Source: Paenibacillus sp. EZ-K15 (GTDB lineage: Bacteria > Bacillota > Bacilli > Paenibacillales > Paenibacillaceae). From it: DNA of 64,000 nt. The notes beneath the pieces were generated by a model, which was not told the origin of the DNA, did not search any database, and worked only from the letters and a program-made list of their open reading frames with translations. Shown in pieces: positions 33,900-42,874 of this stretch. Location: the NCBI RefSeq assembly GCF_002573715.1, contig NZ_PDHM01000019.1, positions 1 through 64,000 on the forward strand. The letters are read 5' to 3'. The position numbers were made by a program, and so were the translations under genes. Numbering within the stretch: the first letter of the stretch is position 1; each line of letters opens with the position of its first letter.

Positions 33900-35168
33900 T
33901 CAAAACGGATGACTACCCTTCTCGCGCATAATGATCCAGGCTTGTCCAAAAGGATCCGAAAAATCCAGAAACCATGCGAAGCCTTCGTCCCGAATCTGCT
34001 CAACTCTCGCGCCAGCCGCAGATAAATAGGAACGCAGTTCTTCAATGTCCCGATTGGTTTTGAATATAAACGAGGCCTCTTGTCCAGATTCCGGCTCCCT
34101 TGCTTTCACGCATTCCAACAACAAATTCGGGCTGTTATACAACGTCAACATATAGAAGCCCTCTTCCTGCATTAATAAGTTGAATCCTAAATTCCGGGTA
34201 TACCAGTCAGCCGCTGCCCCAATTGTATCTTTTGTAAAGATCATACGGATGTCGTCCAATCCCTCCAGAACCGGAATGTGTTCCTCCACAGATTCCACCT
34301 GTGGCATTGGAGCCGGCTTATAACCACCTTCAACATGGAGAGCTTCAATCTCGCAACCCTGAAGGGCACGATTATAGATCCGCAGGTCGTCGATACGTCC
34401 CTGGAAAAAGAAGTACGGTTCATCGGTTGATTTTCTGCCTATATACATCGGTTCTTCATTGTGTGGTGTAAAACTGCCTGAACGCTCGGCAACTAGACGA
34501 CCATTCACGTACATTCGGTAACGGGATTCCTCGTAAGTCATGGTCACATGATACCAGTGTTCCTTCACGATCTTGGCGTTCATCGATAGATCCGGTTCTC
34601 TCAGGAAACCATGGATCGTAATATACTCATCCTTCGTGCTAAGCTGCAACGCCCGGTTCTGGTTGTGGCCATCTTGCGAAACTATTGCGCTATGCCATCC
34701 TCGGAGGATCTTGTGCGTATCATAATAACACCATACGGATATTGAAAAGGCATCATTAGAAAGAATAGGCGGTTGGTCGATCCGGACATCATGATTTCTG
34801 CCATCCAACGCTAAAGCCCCGCCCTTCCGTCCAAAGCGGTCGATGCCATATTTTGCGCCTTCAAGCCGTCCATGTCGTCCCTCTCCGCTGCTGTCTCGTA
34901 CATTACCATCGAACAAATACTCCAGTACGAGGCCTTTCCGTAAATCGATGTTATGGATAGTCCTCCCAAAAATCTCATCAATTGTGACCCCGAATACATC
35001 TGCGAGCATCGGAATTAGTAAAATATCCGGGCAGGATTGCCCATTCTCCCACTTACTCACGGCCTGATAGCTGACACCCAATCTGTTAGCCAATTGCTCT
35101 TGTGTGATGCCGAGCTGTTTTCGCAGCCTGCCGATATTGTTGTTAATTACGCTGTTCGCCTGATTCAT
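33900..35168 (-). CDS. Fusion of XRE-type HTH, LamG jelly-roll and VOC domains
   Basis: A 422-residue protein with three unrelated parts. Residues about 9-67 form an XRE (Cro/CI) helix-turn-helix (LRKQLGITQEQLANRLGVSY then QAVSKWENG). Residues about 78-280 form a LamG/concanavalin-like jelly roll (LVLEYLFDGNVRDSSG, AFSISVWCYY, WYHVTMTYEESRYRMYVNG, GRIDDLRIYNRAL). Residues about 300-415 form a VOC domain (AADWYTRNLGFNLL, WFLDFSDPFGQAWIIM). There is no signal peptide, so the jelly roll should be cytoplasmic, which is unusual. A ligand-responsive repressor with a sugar- or metabolite-binding sensor is a reasonable guess. ATG 35168 has a weak ribosome site; a TTG one codon earlier is possible. 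Confidence 0.82.
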   Translation of the reverse strand: MNQANSVINNNIGRLRKQLGITQEQLANRLGVSYQAVSKWENGQSCPDILLIPMLADVFGVTIDEIFGRTIHNIDLRKGLVLEYLFDGNVRDSSGEGRHGRLEGAKYGIDRFGRKGGALALDGRNHDVRIDQPPILSNDAFSISVWCYYDTHKILRGWHSAIVSQDGHNQNRALQLSTKDEYITIHGFLREPDLSMNAKIVKEHWYHVTMTYEESRYRMYVNGRLVAERSGSFTPHNEEPMYIGRKSTDEPYFFFQGRIDDLRIYNRALQGCEIEALHVEGGYKPAPMPQVESVEEHIPVLEGLDDIRMIFTKDTIGAAADWYTRNLGFNLLMQEEGFYMLTLYNSPNLLLECVKAREPESGQEASFIFKTNRDIEELRSYLSAAGARVEQIRDEGFAWFLDFSDPFGQAWIIMREKGSHPF

Positions 35169-35255
35169 CAATCAAGACACCACGCTTTCTAAGAGATGCC
35201 ACAACTATACACAACAACATAACGAAAATACATAACGCGGAAGTAGAGTAGGCTG

Positions 35256-35286
35256 ACAGATACTCAACCTCTGGTTGAGTATCTGT
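35256..35286. promoter_or_regulatory. 14-bp perfect inverted repeat upstream of the XRE-LamG-VOC gene
   Basis: ACAGATACTCAACC and GGTTGAGTATCTGT flank a 3-nt TCT centre. It lies 88 bp upstream of the fusion gene and 54 bp past the end of the gene at 35340. There is no T-run on the minus strand, so a terminator for that gene is doubtful. An operator for the adjacent XRE protein is an alternative. Confidence 0.5.
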
Positions 35287-35339
35287 TGTTGTCCGTCTTA
35301 ACGTTAGTTAAAGGGCCTTGGATCGTAACTATCGTAATA

Positions 35340-35699
35340 TCAATACACCCTTCTTTCCCTCGTAGCCTCTTCAAGCCATGAGATAAGTCCTATTTTGCTA
35401 ACGTAGATTTCGCTTTGCACCACAATATAAGGAATCGGTAAACCCGCAGAAACTCCCTGCCCTCTTAGCGCATTCTCGGATGAGATGATATTCTTCACCT
35501 GAGACTCGGTAAGGTTCAAGAATTCCGCAGTTTGTTCTAGAGTCATTAACGGACTTTCAGATTGCACCGAGTAGGCTTCATCCGTAACAGCTGGAACAGA
35601 CTTTGAGCCCTCACCACCTTGAAATATAAAACTCGCCGCAACGATGGAAATCCCCATAATCAAAGAGCTGATCAATGCGCTGTAATTCAATGGCTTCAA
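35340..35699 (-). CDS. Membrane-anchored protein with a helix-turn-helix/excisionase-like domain
   Basis: A 119-residue protein. An N-terminal hydrophobic segment (about 8-26) is followed by a short linker and a compact domain (about 50-112) of the DNA-binding or excisionase-like type (MTLEQTAEFLNLTESQVKNI, then PYIVVQSEIYVSKIGLISWL). The fold resembles MerR/Xis-type helix-turn-helix proteins but is tethered to the membrane. TTG start, with AGGTGA 6 nt upstream. Confidence 0.6.
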   Translation of the reverse strand: MKPLNYSALISSLIMGISIVAASFIFQGGEGSKSVPAVTDEAYSVQSESPLMTLEQTAEFLNLTESQVKNIISSENALRGQGVSAGLPIPYIVVQSEIYVSKIGLISWLEEATRERRVY

Positions 35700-35919
35700 A
35701 CCATATCACCTCGATTCCTAAATGGTATATTCCTGATACGCTCATCCATTTCCTCCACGAATATCCAAAACAAAAGCAAAAACCTAAAAAATTGTAAATA
35801 CGCAACCAGCTAAAAATAAGATATGATATGGGCAAATCAGGAAGGGAGGACAGGTTAAACCTATTTAACATCCACTTTAGAAGGAACATGATCTTGCACA
35901 TGACGAAGGAGGAATTTTA

Positions 35920-37404
35920 ATGAGAATCCCCAAAATCACCAGCCTGTTCATGATGCTTACATTTCTGACGACGGCATCGCTATCCGCTTCTGGCGAACTG
36001 GCAAGCGCGGCTGAAGCATCTTCGGGGCCTTTGCGCGTGATGAGCTTCAACCTGCGTTATGCCGCCAATGACAGTCAACCTTGGGAGAACCGTCGCCCTG
36101 TTACGAAGAACCTGATTCTGGAGCATAAACCGGACGTCATCGGGACGCAGGAAGGGCTTCACCGGCAAATTGTAGATCTGGAGAACGATCTGCCAGGATA
36201 TGATCGGATTGGAGTCGGACGTGAAGGCGGGAACTTAGGTGAGTACATGGCGATTTTTTATAATACGGAGCGGCTGAAGCCCTTGGAGCAGTCTCACTTT
36301 TGGCTGTCCGATACGCCGCAGACGATCAGCTCCGCCAGCTGGGGTAACCAGATTCCGCGGATGGCAACCTGGGTTCGCTTTCAGGATCTTCAGAACGGCA
36401 AAACCTTTTATATGGTCAACACGCATCTGGATCACCAATCCGAGGTTTCCCGGCAGAAGGGCGCCGCACTCATTGTCGACAAGATGAAGGCCTTTGCCTC
36501 GGATATCCCCGTGGTCGTAACCGGTGATTTCAATACTGTTCCGGGAAGCGATACGTATTCGATTTTCACAAGCAACGGGCTGTCGGATGCACATATCACC
36601 GCCAAGAAACGCACCAACGATGACCTGGGAACCTTCCATAATTACAAGGACCCTACAGGCGGCGGCAGCGGAAACCGGATCGACTGGATTCTGCACAGCC
36701 AGGGCTGGAATGTCCTGCACAGTGAGATTATCAACTATAATGAAGACGGCCAATATCCGAGCGATCATTATCCCGTCATGATGGAAGGCACGCTGCAAAA
36801 GGCAAACAAAACCACCGAAGAAACCGTGCTCAAGCTGCCCTTGACCACGGCTCTGCACATCACTGAGGTCGTCGCTAACTCGAACGAGCAAGGGAATTAC
36901 AATTATGTGGAGATCTACAATCCAAATGACCGGGAGATCGATCTGGAAGGATATCAAATCTACTACTATTACGACCCTGCCCTCCCATTCGATAAATCCA
37001 AGTCTAATCGCTGGACCATTACGAAGGATCGCTACAGCACCGACACCATCATCCGCCCGAATGAAACCAAGGTGATCTGGATCAAGAAGCAGCCCTGCTG
37101 TTATGACCTGAGTATGGAGCAGCTCCTTGCCAACTATAACGTCTCCGGAGATAAGCTCTCGCCTTCTCAACTACTGGCCGTCTTCACGCCGGGGAACAAT
37201 CAGGGGCTGAACGGAACCTCCACCAACGGACGCGCTTTGGGTATTTCATCGCCATCCGGCACGCATCTTATAGGTGTCCAGTTCAATAACGGGCAGCTGG
37301 ATGTCGGAGTCAACGAATCGATCACGTATCGAGAGCCCGAGCCGCTGACGAGCATTATGCAGAAAAAAGAAACTCACCAGGTCCCTTCTCCTGGTCAACC
37401 GTAA
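35920..37404 (+). CDS. Secreted EEP-family nuclease/phosphatase with C-terminal lamin-tail domain
   Basis: A 494-residue exported protein. Signal peptide about 1-31. The endonuclease/exonuclease/phosphatase domain (about 37-292) has all usual active-site parts: MSFNLRY (N44), GTQEGL (E78), NTHLDH (H169), TGDFNT (D203, N205), RIDWI (D255) and SDHYP (D282, H283). A lamin-tail-like beta-sandwich (about 310-470) follows (HITEVVANSN, YNYVEIYNPNDREIDLEGYQ). It may degrade extracellular nucleic acids or phosphoesters. The gene is on the plus strand, alone, with AAGGAGG upstream and a strong terminator 8 nt past the stop. Confidence 0.9.
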   Translation: MRIPKITSLFMMLTFLTTASLSASGELASAAEASSGPLRVMSFNLRYAANDSQPWENRRPVTKNLILEHKPDVIGTQEGLHRQIVDLENDLPGYDRIGVGREGGNLGEYMAIFYNTERLKPLEQSHFWLSDTPQTISSASWGNQIPRMATWVRFQDLQNGKTFYMVNTHLDHQSEVSRQKGAALIVDKMKAFASDIPVVVTGDFNTVPGSDTYSIFTSNGLSDAHITAKKRTNDDLGTFHNYKDPTGGGSGNRIDWILHSQGWNVLHSEIINYNEDGQYPSDHYPVMMEGTLQKANKTTEETVLKLPLTTALHITEVVANSNEQGNYNYVEIYNPNDREIDLEGYQIYYYYDPALPFDKSKSNRWTITKDRYSTDTIIRPNETKVIWIKKQPCCYDLSMEQLLANYNVSGDKLSPSQLLAVFTPGNNQGLNGTSTNGRALGISSPSGTHLIGVQFNNGQLDVGVNESITYREPEPLTSIMQKKETHQVPSPGQP

Positions 37405-37411
37405 AATAAAA

Positions 37412-37453
37412 AAGTCCCCCTTGATCGCTGAAAGTGCCATCTAAGGGGGATTT
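37412..37453. terminator. Bidirectional terminator
   Basis: AAGTCCCCCTT pairs with AAGGGGGATTT around a 20-nt loop, with A and T tracts on the two sides. It separates the convergent EEP and DinB-type genes. Confidence 0.8.
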
Positions 37454-37459
37454 ACTTTA

Positions 37460-37933
37460 TTAGATCGATGTGGGTTTATATTGAACCGCCAAACACTGCT
37501 TCGCGATGTAAAAAATCTGACCCATATGCTCCGAATAATGCGTGGCACATTGATGCAGTATGTCGAGGTTGCTGCGTTCTTTTCCGCGTACCGATTGAAC
37601 CTGTTCAAAGTCCTCGCCAGGCATGGATTTTACCGTATCGATCAGGAACTGAAACCGATTCTTCACGATCTGAATCAGATCGTCCCGGCTGACAAAAACC
37701 TGTGCCAACTCTTCCTCCCGGTTCCGCGTAACATCTTGATGCAGAATCCCCTTCATGACCCGCTCTTGGATGTTGCCTTCGATGTGCCTGATCAACGTCG
37801 ATATACTCAGACTGGAATGGTTGGGCCGCCAATTGACTTGCTCATCGTTTAACTGCACCAGCACTTTTAAGGTACGGCTGCGGATGTTTTCAAATTTGTC
37901 CTCCAGCCACTTCCGGTTGAACTCATGATCCAT
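37460..37933 (-). CDS. DinB-superfamily protein (DUF1572-like)
   Basis: A 157-residue helical-bundle protein. ISTLIRHIEGN near the N-terminal third and CATHYSEHMGQIFYIAK near the end supply the His residues expected for the metal site of this superfamily. Function unknown; the superfamily includes thiol-dependent transferases. Confidence 0.8.
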   Translation of the reverse strand: MDHEFNRKWLEDKFENIRSRTLKVLVQLNDEQVNWRPNHSSLSISTLIRHIEGNIQERVMKGILHQDVTRNREEELAQVFVSRDDLIQIVKNRFQFLIDTVKSMPGEDFEQVQSVRGKERSNLDILHQCATHYSEHMGQIFYIAKQCLAVQYKPTSI

Positions 37934-37973
37934 ATCGCAACACTCCTTTTTGGGTATGATAAACGATTTGATG

Positions 37974-38651
37974 TCACGCCTTCATCGCTTTCCAGATGTA
38001 TTTATGTTCACGAACCCCAAGCTGTCCGTCGATCTGATTCTCTCGTATCTTGGCGTCCAACTCTCCCTTCATCTCCGGCAAGGTGAAATCGGGATTCCCA
38101 GGCGTATCCGACAGATTTAATGCAAATTCGTGGGCATTCGGGAAGTAAGTAATCGCTTCATTATACTCCTCAATCTCGACATTCATGTAGCCATTCTCCG
38201 ACAATCGCCTTCGAACGTCAGTCACATCCGTATGGATCCCGATGATGGTGCCGCCTGAAGCTAATATCCTGGGATGTTCCAGGATCGAGGTGGGCCCTCT
38301 GCGGTCATAGATGAGGTCAAACTGACCATCTTGAAAGGGCATCTCGGTCTTCGTTGTGGCATACACAAATTCCACATTCCGGGTTCCGCTGCTCTCGAGT
38401 AAGGATTGGGAGATTCGGATCATCTCCGCGGAGTTGTCAAATCCAATGATGTTCTCAGCATGCCTGGACATCCGGAGCGTGAACTCGCCATGCCCGCAGC
38501 CTGCATCCAGCACCGAATGAAACTGCGGCAGCATCTCCACTAACCGCTCCTCAAACACCTCTTCCGCCGATCTCCCGACTACGGTACACACCGCTCTTCC
38601 TTTGTAGCCGCCATTCCTACGTGCGACCATGTCATACCAAGCGATTCCCAT
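37974..38651 (-). CDS. Class I SAM-dependent methyltransferase
   Basis: A 225-residue methyltransferase. Motif I is VLDAGCGHGEFTLRM; IIGFDNSAEMIRISQ supplies the ribose-binding acidic residue, and FDLIYDRRGPTSIL follows. The overall look resembles small-molecule or rRNA-type Rossmann methyltransferases; the substrate is unknown. ATG 38651 follows GGAGG at the right distance; an upstream in-frame start is less likely. Confidence 0.85.
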   Translation of the reverse strand: MGIAWYDMVARRNGGYKGRAVCTVVGRSAEEVFEERLVEMLPQFHSVLDAGCGHGEFTLRMSRHAENIIGFDNSAEMIRISQSLLESSGTRNVEFVYATTKTEMPFQDGQFDLIYDRRGPTSILEHPRILASGGTIIGIHTDVTDVRRRLSENGYMNVEIEEYNEAITYFPNAHEFALNLSDTPGNPDFTLPEMKGELDAKIRENQIDGQLGVREHKYIWKAMKA

Positions 38652-38878
38652 ACGTTTCCTCCTCCGTGATAGGCTGCATTGCATTCACCATCCAAGATAG
38701 CAGAAACCTGCTGTAACATGATCTGGTACAAGCCGATAGGTACTGAAATCAACCGGTATATCTAATGAATTAAAATATTACCATTTTGTTCCGTAATGTC
38801 AACGGTTACATTCAAAAAAATCCCATCAAAATCATAACTTTATCTTTCAATCTCCCCGATAGCATACATAAAAAAACA

Positions 38879-38908
38879 TTGCCCTTGTCATAATTTGTCG
38901 TCTACAAT
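38879..38908 (+). promoter_or_regulatory. Possible promoter of the SLH-like gene
   Basis: TTGCCC and TACAAT are 18 bp apart, about 45 bp upstream of the gene. The match to consensus is moderate. Confidence 0.35.
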
Positions 38909-38952
38909 GGAGGAATATTAATCCAATACATCGATACATACAGGAGGATTTC

Positions 38953-40161
38953 ATGTTTTTAAAAAGGTGGCGTCAACTATTATCTTTAACCCTCATTTTA
39001 TCGTTTTGCATGACATCCGTGGCAAGTGCGGCGGAATCTAGTCAAGCCAAGTATGCATGGGCCAATGAGTCCGTTGATTTCCTGAGATCCCATGGGGTTT
39101 TTGAGAATATGGAGTATCAAACAAGAACCTTAGGCAAGATGGTGACCAAATCTGATCTTACCCTCATGGTTCATCGGTTGTTTACCGATTTCCGGGTCGA
39201 AGCCGATAAGAATATCAACATTCCCGGCGTGCCTAAGGGACACCCCTCCTACCAGATTTTTAAGGATGTTTACGGCAGCATACCTTCAGCGCCGAACGGA
39301 TTAATCGGAGCCGCAGACAGAATCAATTACGACGATGAAACCTTCAAGTATATACCGGAGAAAGTGTTAACACGCTGGGACTTGTTGATTACGCTGAATG
39401 CGCTGTTCGATGATATTGGTTATTCCTTGGAGTTATACGACGGTGAGGATATCGCGAGATTGCGGGCGATTAAAGACCTACCCAAAAGAAATTTCAATTC
39501 CTACAAGCAATATGATAAGTGGAAGTATGCCTATCAGCCGTTGGCACCCGAAATCGGATTGATGCAAGACAAAAAATGGGGGCCTTCCTTAGCCTCCGAT
39601 CTGGATTACGTCAAAGCTTATGCACTGCTCGGCTTTGCCGAGGCCGGCATCATGAAACCCGACGCGAAAGGGTATTTTCGCCCGAATCAAAAGGTAACGT
39701 TAGCAGAAACCGCAGTTGTCCTGCATCGAATTTACGACTATTATAGTGGCAGCGACTATGTCCGGGAACCATCGCCGGATGATCTCATTCCGAATGGCAC
39801 AAGAAACTTTATCTATGCGGGTTCCCCATCAGGACACGGACAAAGTCCGGTTTATGACTTTGCTTTAGTGAATAGCGATGCCCTGCCGGAATTCTATCTG
39901 GCCTTGAAGGCTACGGAGAAAATCGACTTGCAGATCAACGTGAACGGGGAGCCATCCTATTATACTTACGAGCAGTTGAGCAACCCTAAGCAGCCTGTTC
40001 GAATCTCCTTGAATGGCGCATACTATGCAGAATTCATCCCCATTATCCGAAGCAAGGGTCAAAAAGCAACCGGCGAAAACAACAACATTGAAGTTATGTA
40101 TTATTACGCTGATACGTTCCAGGACTTTACCAAAGCCATATGGTATGAACCCAAGTTCTAG
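38953..40161 (+). CDS. Secreted protein with SLH-like repeats
   Basis: A 402-residue exported protein with a signal peptide (about 1-26, cleavage near SVASA). Residues about 35-260 contain SLH-like repeats: the last one is clearest (YALLGFAEAGIMKPDAKGYF then RPNQKVTLAETAVVLHRIYD). SLH domains bind pyruvylated wall polymers. The C-terminal part (about 275-402) is a separate beta-rich domain of unknown type. AGGAGG lies before ATG 38953, and a strong terminator follows, so the gene is monocistronic. Confidence 0.82.
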   Translation: MFLKRWRQLLSLTLILSFCMTSVASAAESSQAKYAWANESVDFLRSHGVFENMEYQTRTLGKMVTKSDLTLMVHRLFTDFRVEADKNINIPGVPKGHPSYQIFKDVYGSIPSAPNGLIGAADRINYDDETFKYIPEKVLTRWDLLITLNALFDDIGYSLELYDGEDIARLRAIKDLPKRNFNSYKQYDKWKYAYQPLAPEIGLMQDKKWGPSLASDLDYVKAYALLGFAEAGIMKPDAKGYFRPNQKVTLAETAVVLHRIYDYYSGSDYVREPSPDDLIPNGTRNFIYAGSPSGHGQSPVYDFALVNSDALPEFYLALKATEKIDLQINVNGEPSYYTYEQLSNPKQPVRISLNGAYYAEFIPIIRSKGQKATGENNNIEVMYYYADTFQDFTKAIWYEPKF

Positions 40162-40171
40162 TTAAGTTAAC

Positions 40172-40217
40172 AAAGGGAGTGCACAACTGTTGCAAACAGT
40201 AGGCACTCCCTTTTTAT
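40172..40217 (+). terminator. Terminator of the SLH-like gene
   Basis: AAAGGGAGTGC pairs with GCACTCCCTTT and is followed by TTTATC; the loop contains a further small stem (ACTGTTGCAAACAGT). Confidence 0.9.
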
Positions 40218-40234
40218 CGTGTTACAAGACATAT

Positions 40235-40693
40235 TCAAGTTCTTAAAATGTTTGCCTTCCCGCTTTGCAGATCCTCAAATACCGGTCTTTGCACAGAGCT
40301 GATGTCCTCTAGCTCAATCTCATGCAATGCCTTGAATTCCAACTGTAACGACTCGTTATCCTCATCGTGATGAATCAGTATTCTGCCTTGCTCCTCCGTC
40401 CTCCCTCTCAAATCCACCGTGGCGTTAAAAATAAACATCACAAATACCACTTCGTTTCCGTCCGGATATCGATACTGCATTCTGGGTCCGCTATAGATCC
40501 CATAGAGTTCATGATCGAGGACGACCAGCCCCGTTTCTTCGAGCACTTCCCGTCTCATCGTCTCTTCAACGGATTCGCCGGCCTCCATACCGCCGCCGGG
40601 AAGACCCCAATTGCCGTAGTCCGAGCGCCGTTGGAGCAAGATTCGCCCATGATGATCCCGGATGATGGCGCCGCCAGTCACTATGATTTTCAT
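40235..40693 (-). CDS. Nudix hydrolase
   Basis: A 152-residue Nudix protein with the box GGGMEAGESVEETMRREVLE then ETGL. GAGAGG lies upstream of ATG 40693. It is followed upstream by an acetyltransferase gene on the same strand. Substrate unknown. Confidence 0.9.
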   Translation of the reverse strand: MKIIVTGGAIIRDHHGRILLQRRSDYGNWGLPGGGMEAGESVEETMRREVLEETGLVVLDHELYGIYSGPRMQYRYPDGNEVVFVMFIFNATVDLRGRTEEQGRILIHHDEDNESLQLEFKALHEIELEDISSVQRPVFEDLQSGKANILRT

Positions 40694-40732
40694 ATCAGCA
40701 TCATCCTCTCCGCATACTTATAGACTGAGGGT

Positions 40733-41176
40733 TTACAGCATCAGCTTCGCTACGGATTCACCATCCGACCACGGCATGACGCCGATTTCCTCAAACCCCG
40801 CTTTGACGTAAAGCTGCCTGGCCCGTTCGTTCTTCGGATCAAAACTTATCATAAGGACATCCGTCCGGTCAGGTTTGTTTCGGATTTCTTCAACTATGTA
40901 TCGCAAAGCCGCTTTACCGTAACCCTTCCCTTGGAAATTTCCGTCGATCATCAAACGGTAAATCCAGTAGTTCCCGTCATCGGAGTCCAAGCCATACAAC
41001 GCGAATCCGACCATCGTCTGCTCATCATAAATGGCCATCGCTTCAAAATGTTCAAGAAATTGAAACTGGGCAATCGAATACAGATTGGAGGCAATAAAGC
41101 CTTCTTGCTCCGGCTTGGCTTTCAGTTTAATGCATTCGGTCCAATTATCCTTATCAACTGGTTGCAGTCTAATCAT
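40733..41176 (-). CDS. GNAT acetyltransferase, BltD/PaiA-like
   Basis: A 147-residue acetyltransferase. The acetyl-CoA loop is GNFQGKGYGKAAL; ARQLYVKAGFEEIG is the C-terminal motif. The N-terminus (RLQPVDKDNWTECIKLKAKP) and ASNLYSIAQ resemble spermine/spermidine acetyltransferases of the BltD type, so a polyamine substrate is plausible but not proved. Confidence 0.85.
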   Translation of the reverse strand: MIRLQPVDKDNWTECIKLKAKPEQEGFIASNLYSIAQFQFLEHFEAMAIYDEQTMVGFALYGLDSDDGNYWIYRLMIDGNFQGKGYGKAALRYIVEEIRNKPDRTDVLMISFDPKNERARQLYVKAGFEEIGVMPWSDGESVAKLML

Positions 41177-41204
41177 GTTAAGCTCCTTCGGATGGTTGTT
41201 GGTT

Positions 41205-42086
41205 TTATTCGTTGGTATAGATCATGCTCGTCAGTTCATCTCCTGGTAAGAACCCCAACTTCGTATATAAAAGCTCAGCTCTATTCCCCGTAGTTACAAA
41301 CAATCGTAGGACGTCATAATAGCGGTCTAATTTGCGTATGGCTTTTCGTAACATATACTCGGCCAATCCCTTCCCCCTATAGGCAGGAGCAACAGCAATT
41401 TCATAAATTAACGGTAGGTCCTCCCAGAGGGATACGAAACACACACCCACAATTTCATTGGATTGTTGATCGACTATAGTTGAAGAAGCATCTAATAGAA
41501 TATCCATTGAATTATTCTCAAAATAATAAAGTATATCCTGGGTAAAAGCCTCATCATCACGGTCATCGATACGATTACGATAGGCATCCATCATCAGTCG
41601 GGTTATTTGCACCAATTCACCTGGTTCTGGTTGTTCACACCTAAATTGATCGACAAGTAAGGGGCTGTGTGTATCCGCTGTGGGCCGAATCATGCATTTT
41701 CTTGATTGCTCGGGTTTAAAGCCTTCTGCTGCGAATGCTGCCATATGTTCAGGTAGAACGTTGTACGCATGTATTCTAGTGATTCCAGTGATATTATCCA
41801 AGATATATTTCTTCAAATAAGCTGCAATCGGTTGCGAAAAACCAAAGGGAGGAATGACAAACAGGGATCCCAGCGTATTCTCCGAAATTGATATTCCTGC
41901 TATTCTTATATCGCCAAACATGATCCAGTAGCAGTCGTCCGCATCCGCCATCATCTGCTGCACATGCTTCCAACTCGGTCTGAACCAAACGTTCTTTCGA
42001 TATGTTGCAAAATACCTGGAATATAGGACAGGCTCTGCTTTAACTAATGAATATACCGGATGGATATGCTGCTGTTCCTCTCCCAT
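41205..42086 (-). CDS. Two-domain GNAT acetyltransferase
   Basis: A 293-residue protein. The C-terminal half is a standard GNAT domain (IYEIAVAPAYRGKGLAEYML, then LLYTKLGFLPG). The N-terminal half (about 1-140) looks like a degenerate GNAT domain (FGDIRIAGISISENTLGSLF, MAAFAAEGFKPEQ). Tandem GNAT proteins often modify peptides or antibiotics; the substrate is unknown. It is between two other GNAT genes. Confidence 0.8.
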   Translation of the reverse strand: MGEEQQHIHPVYSLVKAEPVLYSRYFATYRKNVWFRPSWKHVQQMMADADDCYWIMFGDIRIAGISISENTLGSLFVIPPFGFSQPIAAYLKKYILDNITGITRIHAYNVLPEHMAAFAAEGFKPEQSRKCMIRPTADTHSPLLVDQFRCEQPEPGELVQITRLMMDAYRNRIDDRDDEAFTQDILYYFENNSMDILLDASSTIVDQQSNEIVGVCFVSLWEDLPLIYEIAVAPAYRGKGLAEYMLRKAIRKLDRYYDVLRLFVTTGNRAELLYTKLGFLPGDELTSMIYTNE

Positions 42087-42115
42087 TATCTATAGCTCCG
42101 TTCCTCGACTAAGAC

Positions 42116-42550
42116 TTAGCTTTCCATGACCAATCTTTTTAGTAAGTAATAATGCTGATAACCCCTCGGGGCATCGTCGATACGTGCAATCTCTTGAAAT
42201 CCATGCTTTTGATAGAAAACCGGTGCTTGAAAGCTGAAAGTATTGAGCTTGATGAAGGTACATTTCTTTTCTCTGGCTATCCTCTCGATCTCCTGTAATA
42301 ATCTCGAACCGTAGCCCCGCCCCCGGAATCGGTCATCCACCCACAGAATATCGACCTCAATCCAATTCCAGCAAAATACACTGTTAATGCCGCCTGCGAT
42401 TTCACCATTCTCATCTTTTATATGTAAGTTGATCTCCTCATAATTCTGCTGTAAATCTTCTGCGATATGCTGTGCATTAAATTTGATCAGGTTCGTCCGT
42501 ACCGAATGCGCTTCTTCAGGACTGCTTCGATTGATGTTAATCTGTGACAA
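42116..42550 (-). CDS. GNAT acetyltransferase
   Basis: A 144-residue acetyltransferase. WVDDRFRGRGYGSRLLQEIE is the acetyl-CoA motif and FYQKHGFQEIARI the C-terminal one. The start is set at TTG 42550, with GGGGAG 7 nt upstream; a longer in-frame version from 42667 begins with a basic stretch unlike the family. Substrate unknown. Confidence 0.82.
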   Translation of the reverse strand: MSQININRSSPEEAHSVRTNLIKFNAQHIAEDLQQNYEEINLHIKDENGEIAGGINSVFCWNWIEVDILWVDDRFRGRGYGSRLLQEIERIAREKKCTFIKLNTFSFQAPVFYQKHGFQEIARIDDAPRGYQHYYLLKRLVMES

Positions 42551-42874
42551 GTGGTCACTCCCCTTTCTCTTTACTTCTTGGTTTGATTGAACAGTCCGAA
42601 ACCTGCATTGCCAATGCCTCTTCCCAGTTCTTTCGATTGACCGGCTTTTACCCAATGTCCATATCATTGTCCTCTTAAAGAGATCCGGAGCGTATCTTGA
42701 TTGTTCTCATGCTTCCCTCTTCTATTTCCCGTCTTTAACACAACTTAACCAAATAGTACCATATGGATGCGAAATATTCCTGGAATTAAACGACTTTAGT
42801 TAAACTCTTCCAATCCTTTCGATCGAATGGTATGAGCTTGTTGATGTTTGGAAGTGTCCACGCCGGTGTACCTG

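Noticed and set aside
36235..37170. Minus-strand frame opposite the EEP gene
   Set aside because: The plus-strand protein has a signal peptide and the full EEP active site; the antisense frame has none.
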